A stretch of 15,915 bases of DNA from UBA3792 sp946185305. Lineage in GTDB: Bacteria > Bacillota > Clostridia > Christensenellales > CAG-138. Both the position numbers and the translations under genes were made by a program. A model generated the notes under the pieces. The model was not told where the DNA came from. It saw only the letters and a program-made list of their open reading frames with translations, and searched no databases. Of the stretch, positions 1-5,178 are shown piece after piece. Numbering within the stretch: position 1 is the stretch's first letter; every line of letters begins with the position of its first letter. The stretch spans positions 1 through 15,915 of the forward strand of contig CAMHJE010000049.1 in assembly GCA_946185305.1 (NCBI GenBank), written 5' to 3'.

Positions 1-273
1 CGAACAACACGAAGGCGAAATCGACGTATGCGGATGGCGAAGGAAACGGTATCTTAAAGAGCATAAGAAAGCGTATACAATGCAATGTTGTTGAACGGCA
101 CATTGACGCATCACTTGATCGACGCGAACGGCGCGACGCTTGACCATTTGGATTCACTTGTTACGAAGATGGCTACTGCCGAAGGCATAGCAGAAGAACT
201 GAAACGCCGGGATCCAACGGCGTTGGGCGTGAGAATGAACACCATTCGAAACCGAGCCGAGGAGATCGTTTAG
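1..273 (+). pseudogene. tnpV: TnpV-like transposon protein remnant, frameshifted and cut by the window edge
   Basis: The last 62 codons (from 85) carry the C-terminal signature of TnpV, a small protein of Clostridia transposons and conjugative elements: an AEGIAEELKRRD stretch, then MNTIRNRAEEIV at the very end. The matching upstream part lies in another frame: from base 2 the second frame reads without a stop through a GWRRKRYLKEHKKA segment typical of the family's YGRMR..YLKEHR region. The two halves join if one base is restored near 74, turning gcg-ta-tac-aat into Ala-Leu-Tyr-Asn, which fits the family's ALYN..LL pattern. The simplest reading is one gene broken by a single-base deletion, with its 5' end outside the window. 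A sequencing error could also explain it. The function of TnpV is poorly known; no transposase is visible here. Confidence 0.75.
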
Positions 274-308
274 AATACGTGCATCTATGTATAATCAATG
301 ATGCAGGT

Positions 309-569
309 ATGAGAATCATCGGAAAGATTCTACTGCACCAATTTACACTGTTTCTATTGAAATGGATCTAACTGATCATAACAAGAATTATATCGGATTT
401 CTACGAATTGGCAGCATACTTCCTGTTTCTACTTATTGGCGCTGCATGCTGGGTGTTGCAATTTGAACCCATTTTAACAATCTGTGTCTCGGTCGTCAGT
501 ATTGGGTCGATTTTTGCATCCTACCTCATTTTCGTAATCATTGGTATACTTGAAGTCGAGCATACATGA
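309..569 (+). pseudogene. Small membrane protein remnant with one in-frame stop
   Basis: From the ATG at 309 a frame reads MRIIGKILLHQFTLFLLKWI, then a TAA at 369-371, and then continues in the same frame without another stop for 65 codons to a TGA at 567-569. The second part is strongly hydrophobic, with two likely membrane spans (ELAAYFLFLLIGAACWVL and the stretch before GILEVEHT). The MRIIGKIL start resembles small membrane proteins often found beside tnpV in Clostridia elements, such as the CD1845 type, but I cannot confirm the family. Position 36 bases after the tnpV remnant and on the same strand supports a decayed mobile-element gene. It could be chance; the uninterrupted frame after the stop is the main support. 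Confidence 0.4.
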
Positions 570-761
570 ATCGGAGTATACTTTTGAGAATTATAAACAA
601 CAGAGCGGACATAAAACATGCTCGCCCCGTTTTGTGATTAATCCTAGTAATGTATACTCTCAACCGTGAATGTAACTGGTTTCCGGCAGTCCTACCTTTA
701 CTTTCGTAATTCAGATATAGTGATCTATACCATTCATCCCTGTTTCAAAGGTAAATATATC
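570..761. other. Intergenic stretch between mobile-element remnant and LCP gene
   Basis: No coding region is convincing here. The sequence lies at the 3' end of the minus-strand LCP gene and should hold its transcript end. A weak GAGC/GCTC stem sits near 604-632 in a GC-richer patch, but I see no clear stem followed by a U-run on the minus strand, so no terminator is called. Confidence 0.4.
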
Positions 762-1811
762 TTATTCCTTGCCATACAAATCTTGCCGAAGCAGTATGTG
801 GTTTTTTTCAAACTCCGGCAGGATTGCATACCCGCCATCGAAGGCAATTTCCGTATAGGCATCGTCATACGGCACGCGAAGCGTGTGAAACGTAAGGTCA
901 TCGCTCAATGCCATTTCAAGAGCAATGCCCGCGAGCGTATCAAAATCTATATTTGTTCGAATATTTTCGGAAATCATACCCATAAACGGATATAAAAACG
1001 TTTTGTCAAAGTTATTAATCAAATAATCAAATGTGTTCTTGATTACCGCCAATTGTGATTGAGCGCGACCAAGATCGCCCTTGTTATCAGATGTGCGATC
1101 CAACAGGTGAGCGATGACCTGTTCACCTGACAACGATTGAAGGCCGGATATCAACGATGAGCCAGTATTCTCGTTGATATATGCGGCTTCATTCTCGGTC
1201 AGAAATACAGGGATGCCGCCGATGCCGTCCGCTAACTGAGCAAGCTCCTCGGTGCCGGTATATACATAATTTTGGATATCGAGCCCGAAGGACTGGTTGA
1301 TTGTGTTTGTCAACAAGCCGATACCGCCGAGGCTGTACGCGGCGTTGATACGCTTCCAACCGTAGCCGTCGATCTGCACAAGCGTATCACGCGGGATGGC
1401 CACAGACGTAAACTTCATTTGCAGCTGATTATACGACACAATGAAAATCATGTCTGTCGTCAGTTCCTCGTCAGCAATTGTGCCATTCTTGACGACGACA
1501 AGAATACTGATGATAAACCGGTCGATCTTGTCCTGCTCATAGATCGGAATTTCCTTGATCTCACCGGTCTCATAATAATCCACATCGGTCGAAAGCGCCG
1601 CCGCAAACGGATCGGGCGTCGGCGGAACCTCGGTCGGCAGCGGTTCGCCGCTCACTGTCGGCGCTGCGACGACCTCTACCCGGTTCCGATAGAACTTGCT
1701 CATGTACGTTCTGAACAAGATGCCCGCCACAATGCCGAGCACGACAAACGCAGCCAATAGGCCGAAGAACACCCGTTTCAAAATACGATTCGGTTGATTT
1801 GTCTTTTCCAT
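762..1811 (-). CDS. LytR-CpsA-Psr (LCP) family protein with atypical motifs
   Basis: LCP proteins are membrane-anchored enzymes that move glycopolymers from lipid carriers onto peptidoglycan outside the cell. This 349-residue protein has a short cytoplasmic N-terminus, one membrane span at about residues 14-33, a Pro-rich stalk (52-69), and an LCP domain at about 95-265. Recognisable are SVAIPRDT (136-143), KRINAAYSLGG (153-163), a DGIGGIPV stretch (195-202), and DRTSDNKGDLGRAQSQ (238-253), corresponding to the family's R.R...D..R..RQ motif. Deviations are clear: the usual RSDTM is LTTDM (118-122), the usual GxD after the first strand reads VVVKNG, and the first Arg of the YxRxR motif is Leu. 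It may be a divergent transferase or an altered-specificity relative. The ATG follows a GGGAGAG ribosome site and lies 22 nt after the small gene at 1834-1935, so it is probably cotranscribed with that gene and the upstream glycosidase. Confidence 0.85.
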   Translation of the reverse strand: MEKTNQPNRILKRVFFGLLAAFVVLGIVAGILFRTYMSKFYRNRVEVVAAPTVSGEPLPTEVPPTPDPFAAALSTDVDYYETGEIKEIPIYEQDKIDRFIISILVVVKNGTIADEELTTDMIFIVSYNQLQMKFTSVAIPRDTLVQIDGYGWKRINAAYSLGGIGLLTNTINQSFGLDIQNYVYTGTEELAQLADGIGGIPVFLTENEAAYINENTGSSLISGLQSLSGEQVIAHLLDRTSDNKGDLGRAQSQLAVIKNTFDYLINNFDKTFLYPFMGMISENIRTNIDFDTLAGIALEMALSDDLTFHTLRVPYDDAYTEIAFDGGYAILPEFEKNHILLRQDLYGKE

Positions 1812-1833
1812 ACGTTTCTCTCCCGTCGAACGC

Positions 1834-1935
1834 TTACAGCAGCGAGATCAGCACGCCGATCACGACGGCTTCCACGGCCACCAGTACGCCGAGAATCGCG
1901 ATCCCGACGATCCATAAGGTTTTACTGATTTTCAC
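1834..1935 (-). CDS. 33-residue single-span membrane protein
   Basis: A GTG start at 1935-1933 overlaps the TGA stop of the upstream glycosidase gene by 4 nt (GTGA), and the frame runs to a TAA at 1836-1834. The product begins MKISKTLWIVGIAILG and is otherwise almost entirely hydrophobic, with one Glu (residue 22) inside the presumed membrane span. It has a positively charged N-terminus and essentially no C-terminal tail. A GGGGG run lies about 8 nt upstream of the start. The overlap with the gene before it and the 22 nt gap to the LCP gene after it point to translation as part of the same transcript. I do not recognise a family. A role as a small membrane partner or regulator of its neighbours is inference. 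It is too short for standard ORF calling, and chance is not excluded. Confidence 0.6.
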   Translation of the reverse strand: MKISKTLWIVGIAILGVLVAVEAVVIGVLISLL

Positions 1936-3035
1936 TTTTCATACCCCCGCAGTCTTGCAGTATCAATTTCAGACAGCGCCGGTGCGTTACCATCCGCGTC
2001 ATACTCCGCAAACAGCAGCATGTCCGCTATGTTGCGGCCGGCCTTACCGTCGCCGTCGGTGTCCACGCCGGACGGATGGTTGATGCACTTACCCATAAAT
2101 ACCATGATCGCGCTCGTACCGCCGTCCAAATTCATCGCTTCCTGACAGCCGAGCTCCAGCATGAGATCGGCCATCTCGCCGTTGTTCATACCTATGGCAA
2201 CTTTGTTGTTTCGTCCATCCACTGCCACGACGACATAGTGTCCCGGCTCGTAATAGCCGATCATAATGCGCGGGTGACGTGTACCATAGTGCGGGAAGTC
2301 CATAGCATACGAACCTTCCTTCACCAGCGGCGGGCCGAACTGCCACGCGTGGACGATGCCCTTCTTTTCTTCCTCCTTGAGGTTGAAACGATCACGTGCC
2401 CAATCAAACACTTTGACCGAACCGTCCGCATACACGACGCAGACACCGTAGTTGTAATTCTCCCGATAGAGGTTCTTGACCTTTACGCCGTTGTGGATCG
2501 TCAGTCCGAAGTTCATGCTGCCGTTGACAGCCAGGATCGCATGCTCACGCTGCGCGAACTTTTCGCCGTCCTCGCGGCCCGTGTTGAACTTGCCGCGACC
2601 GAAGCCCGTACGGAAGCAGCTAAGATTGCGCATCCAGATATCCGCCACATAATACACCTGCTTCAGTTCCGGATCATCATGCTTGCGCACCGCGATCCGC
2701 AGCTCGTCGGACTGGTAGCTGTAATCCGCATCCTCGCCGGTATCATAATCCGGAAAGTTCACGGTCGCCACATCGCCCTCCATCGGAGCGCGGGTCGGCA
2801 CCGGCGTCGGGGTCGGCGTGGGCGTAGGCTCCGGTGAAGGCGTCGGTGTAGGCGTCGCAGTCGGCGTTGGCGTCGGCGTGGGCGAAGGGGTTGCGGTGGG
2901 CGAAGGGGTCGGCGGATCGGTAGGCGATTCGGTCGGCACGGCAGCTGTTTTTTCCGGGTTCATATGGCTGCACAGCAGTGGTATGGTCAATATGCATCCC
3001 GCCAGCAGAATGCATACGACAAGCTTCCATTTCAT
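1932..3035 (-). CDS. Exported phosphodiester glycosidase (NAGPA/PF09992) family protein 1
   Basis: The 367-residue protein has a hydrophobic N-terminus (residues 5-22) with LAGC at 11-14, which could be a short lipobox or part of a signal anchor. A Pro/Thr-rich stalk at 34-82 (mostly PT repeats) follows, then one NAGPA domain at about 88-345. Family marks are HAILAVNGSMN (165-175), HPRIMIGYYEPGHYVVVAVDGR (254-275), MNNGEMADLM (283-292), MNLDGGTSAIMVF (301-313) and GRNIADMLLFAE (333-344). The family cleaves sugar-1-phosphodiesters; the substrate here is unknown. A DTDGDGKAG loop (325-333) resembling a calcium site interrupts the C-terminal motif. I chose the ATG at 3035 because GGAGGA lies 7 nt upstream; an in-frame GTG at 3059 lacks such a site. 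The gene overlaps the next one by 4 nt. It is very similar to the protein encoded at 3408-4562, so tandem duplication is likely. Confidence 0.88.
   Translation of the reverse strand: MKWKLVVCILLAGCILTIPLLCSHMNPEKTAAVPTESPTDPPTPSPTATPSPTPTPTPTATPTPTPSPEPTPTPTPTPVPTRAPMEGDVATVNFPDYDTGEDADYSYQSDELRIAVRKHDDPELKQVYYVADIWMRNLSCFRTGFGRGKFNTGREDGEKFAQREHAILAVNGSMNFGLTIHNGVKVKNLYRENYNYGVCVVYADGSVKVFDWARDRFNLKEEEKKGIVHAWQFGPPLVKEGSYAMDFPHYGTRHPRIMIGYYEPGHYVVVAVDGRNNKVAIGMNNGEMADLMLELGCQEAMNLDGGTSAIMVFMGKCINHPSGVDTDGDGKAGRNIADMLLFAEYDADGNAPALSEIDTARLRGYEK
2790..2936 (-). repeat. Low-complexity Pro/Thr-coding repeat
   Basis: The plus strand shows imperfect GTCGGC/GTGGGC/GTAGGC hexamers in series, encoding on the minus strand the stalk PTPTPTPTATPTPTPSPEPT and flanks. 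Such short-unit repeats can change length by slippage, which would alter stalk length without breaking the frame when whole 6-base units are gained or lost. Confidence 0.8.
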
Positions 3036-3407
3036 TGTATTCCTCCGTTTATTCGTCACATCGGACGAATCCCCTAATTATGGTATTTTACAATAGATAA
3101 TACCCGAAACGCAAGCAGATCATCCCTGTATTTACAGATTCGTGATAAAAATATTACATTTGCTGTAAATCCAATCCCGACTTATTGGGTTAAGTTCTCA
3201 TTCTTTATCTGCCGCATTGAGAAGCAGAACCGAATGTGGTTTTCTTTCCATTCTATTCTCATCTCAAAAGCACCAAAAAATACCTGTTTTTCCTCCCGAA
3301 TTACACTTTCCTGTGAATCCTTTTATGTTAGCAAAAGTCCCGGCACCTACTCCTTAGAGAGTCCCGGGACAATTCCTATTTTTCAAAACCAGATGGATAC
3401 CTATACA
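3036..3407. other. Intergenic region between the two glycosidase genes
   Basis: This 372 nt gap holds the terminator of the upstream gene (3333-3370) and the ribosome site of the downstream gene (tcctcc at 3041-3046 on the plus strand). It also has an inverted repeat ATTTACAG (3130-3137) / CTGTAAAT (3163-3170) separated by 25 nt. I see no strong sigma-A promoter; TTGCGT (3109-3114, read on minus) with TGTAAA is a weak candidate only. No open frame here looks real. Confidence 0.5.
3333..3370 (-). terminator. Intrinsic terminator after glycosidase gene 2
   Basis: Read on the minus strand, GTCCCGG pairs with CCGGGAC (7 bp, GC-rich), with an inner ACTC/GAGT pairing in the loop, and TTTTGCT follows directly. 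It starts 38 nt after the stop codon at 3408, so it should separate this gene's transcript from the next glycosidase gene. Confidence 0.65.
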
Positions 3408-4562
3408 TTACGATATTCTCAGCTTGCTTTGATCCACATCTTCCAGCGCCGGAGCGTTGCCCTCGCTGTCATACTCCGCAAACAACAGCATATCCTTGAG
3501 GTTGCGGCCGGCCTTGCCGTCGCCATCGGAATCCACACCGGACGGATGGCTTATGCATTCGCCCATAAAGACCATCATTGCGCTCGTACCGCCGTCGAGG
3601 TTCATTGCCTCCACACAGCCAAGGTCCTTCATTAGATTCGCCATTTCGCCATTGTTCATGCCGACAGCCTTTTTGCTGCGACCGTCCACCGCAACAATGA
3701 CATAGTGACCGGGTTCATAATAGCCAATCATAATGCGCGGATGGCGTGTGCCATAAGTTGGGAACTTGCTCGCCAGTTCGCCGTTCTGCACAAGCGCAGG
3801 GCCAAACTGCCATGCATGCATAATCCCTTTCTTCTCTTCATTTTTAAGGTTGAAATGATCCTTATCAAGGCTGAAGACCTTCATTGAGCCATCTTTATAT
3901 AAAAGGGTAACGGCAGTCAACGTTGAATCGCCCTTCACAAGCCCTTTTGTTACCTTGCCTCCATTGTGGATAACAAGGCCGAGGTTCATACTGCCATTGA
4001 CAGCAAGAATCGCATGCTCGCGTTGCGCGAACTTTTCACCGTCCTCGGTGCCGGTATTGAACTGGCCGCGGCCAAAGCCCGTGCGGAAGTCGCTGATGTT
4101 GCGCACCCAAATATCCGCTACATAATAGACCTGCAGCAGATCCTCGTCCACATGCTTTTTCACCGCAATACGCAACTCATCGGACTGATAACTGTAATCC
4201 GCATCAACACCGGTATCGTAATTCGGAAAATTCACGGTCGCTATATCACCCTCAATCGGCGCCCGCGTGACAAACGGCGTAGCCGTCAGTTCCGGCGTCG
4301 GTTCCGGCGTCGGCTCTGGCGTCGGTTCCGACGTCGGAGCGGGCGTTTCTTCTATGGGCGCGACCGGCGCTTCGGTCATTTCGGTTTCTACCGACACAAT
4401 GACCTGCTCCACCGGCATTTCGGTTACAATAGGTTCCGCTGTCGCCGAATCTGGCGTGGTATCCTCTGTCACAGTCGCAACCGCAGGCAGTTGCACACAG
4501 CCGACGGCGCCAAACACCAACAGCGCAGTTATTAGTAGACAAAGCAGCGATTTCTTATTCAT
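3408..4562 (-). CDS. Phosphodiester glycosidase (NAGPA/PF09992) family lipoprotein 2
   Basis: The 384-residue protein starts with a lipoprotein-type signal peptide: MNKK, a hydrophobic core, then AVGC with Cys22 as the probable lipidation site. A low-complexity acidic stalk follows (about 30-97), including a TPEPTPEPTPE repeat. The NAGPA domain spans about 105-365, with HAILAVNGSMN (183-193), HPRIMIGYYEPGHYVIVAVDGR (274-295), MNLDGGTSAMMVF (320-332) and GRNLKDMLLFAE (352-363). It aligns along its whole domain with the neighbour at 1932-3035, including a DSDGDGKAG loop (344-352), so the two are paralogues. Expected activity is hydrolysis of sugar-1-phosphodiesters outside the membrane; a wall polymer is a plausible substrate given the adjacent glycopolymer operon, but that is inference. 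It has its own promoters upstream and a terminator downstream, so it is probably monocistronic. A GGAGA lies about 14 nt before the ATG. Confidence 0.9.
   Translation of the reverse strand: MNKKSLLCLLITALLVFGAVGCVQLPAVATVTEDTTPDSATAEPIVTEMPVEQVIVSVETEMTEAPVAPIEETPAPTSEPTPEPTPEPTPELTATPFVTRAPIEGDIATVNFPNYDTGVDADYSYQSDELRIAVKKHVDEDLLQVYYVADIWVRNISDFRTGFGRGQFNTGTEDGEKFAQREHAILAVNGSMNLGLVIHNGGKVTKGLVKGDSTLTAVTLLYKDGSMKVFSLDKDHFNLKNEEKKGIMHAWQFGPALVQNGELASKFPTYGTRHPRIMIGYYEPGHYVIVAVDGRSKKAVGMNNGEMANLMKDLGCVEAMNLDGGTSAMMVFMGECISHPSGVDSDGDGKAGRNLKDMLLFAEYDSEGNAPALEDVDQSKLRIS
4272..4346 (-). repeat. Pro/Glu/Thr-coding stalk repeat
   Basis: Imperfect repeats of the GGTTCCGGCGTC type on the plus strand encode the TPEPTPEPTPE linker between the lipid anchor region and the NAGPA domain. 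They are shorter and more acidic than the matching stalk repeat of the paralogue. Confidence 0.7.
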
Positions 4563-4646
4563 TTCCTATTACTTTTTCTCCGTTTCGAACACTAATCCGG
4601 TTCATTTTATCAAATCTCGTAATGCCGTTTTATGCAATCTATGTTC

Positions 4647-4676
4647 ATTATAGCTACAAGAAAACAGCGAATACAA
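4647..4676 (-). promoter_or_regulatory. Second sigma-A type promoter for glycosidase gene 2
   Basis: Read on the minus strand, TTGTAT (4676-4671), an 18 nt spacer and a perfect TATAAT (4652-4647) lie about 85 nt before the ATG at 4562. It is downstream of the stronger promoter at 4693-4721. Confidence 0.55.
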
Positions 4677-4692
4677 CAATTTGTATACTTGT

Positions 4693-4721
4693 ATTATAGG
4701 CATAGCGGCATGGATTGTCAA
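4693..4721 (-). promoter_or_regulatory. Perfect consensus sigma-A promoter for glycosidase gene 2
   Basis: Read on the minus strand the sequence has TTGACA (4721-4716), exactly 17 nt, then TATAAT (4698-4693). Both hexamers match the consensus at every base. The predicted start lies near 4686, giving a leader of about 125 nt before the ATG at 4562. Confidence 0.8.
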
Positions 4722-5178
4722 ATTGATTTTTCTATCCGTACAAAATCGTTACGTTTTCATATTCCCGCCCTGTAGGGCATACATCCGTTGCAGCCAATTC
4801 GCTTGGATTGAGGATCATTCAATGAATGTGTCCATTATTGTTTCCGTTGCTCTTTTCCTTCAACTTCACGTCTGTCGTCGGCCTTTTGTTGGATATCATT
4901 CAACTCCTGTTTATTGTAAGCAACAATAAGGAACCGCCACCGCTTTATCCTTGCAGTAATAAAGCAATGACGGTTTCAAGATAACTGTCAATGTTTCGGA
5001 AACGATTCATAGGGTAACAATTTAAGGAAAACATATCCCTATCAATCCGGTTGAAGATTGAAAAGCTAAGTCATTCAACAGAATAGTATAAATCCCTGAT
5101 TAACATTTCTTCATTGTACATCTCACGATGTTTTTTCAGCGCATCTATTAGAATCGAACCACGCTATGTTTTTTTGTT
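4722..5178. other. Intergenic region after the glycopolymer operon
   Basis: About 450 nt with no gene I can support. It contains the long hairpin at 4932-4975. An open frame on the plus strand at 4681-4929 has no ribosome site, resembles no family and overlaps the minus-strand promoter, so it is not called. Confidence 0.5.
4932..4975 (-). terminator. Long RNA hairpin, probable end of the glycopolymer operon transcript
   Basis: Two 17 nt arms (4932-4948 and 4959-4975) flank a 10 nt loop. Fourteen positions are Watson-Crick pairs; the other three are C/A mismatches on the plus strand but G-U wobble pairs in minus-strand RNA. The stem is therefore fully paired only in a minus-strand transcript, which fits an RNA structure made by the operon ending at 5179. 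The sequence after it (CCTTATTGTTGCTT) is only moderately U-rich, so a processing or stability element is also possible. Confidence 0.5.

Noticed and set aside
603..640. Possible terminator after the LCP gene
   Set aside because: Only a short GAGC/GCTC stem with bulges can be drawn and no U-run follows on the minus strand.
2076..2837. Long plus-strand open frame (253 codons)
   Set aside because: It lies antisense to the conserved NAGPA gene, is rich in His/Arg/Ile as expected of a shadow frame, and has no family match or ribosome site. The same applies to other plus-strand frames opposite conserved genes, such as 1272-1760, 3966-4535 and 10122-10640.
2790..2936. CRISPR or tandem-repeat array
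   Set aside because: The repeats are short hexamers inside a coding frame, explained by the PT stalk; there are no spacers.
3036..3059. Upstream GTG start extending glycosidase 1 by 8 residues
   Set aside because: No ribosome site before the GTG; the GGAGGA lies inside this extension and is correctly spaced for the ATG at 3035.
3130..3170. ATTTACAG/CTGTAAAT inverted repeat as a promoter operator for glycosidase 1
   Set aside because: The arms are short and AT-rich with a 25 nt gap, and no clear promoter lies beside it; kept only as a note in the intergenic entry.
4681..4929. Plus-strand open frame in the intergenic region
   Set aside because: No ATG with a ribosome site, no recognisable domain, and it overlaps the consensus minus-strand promoter.
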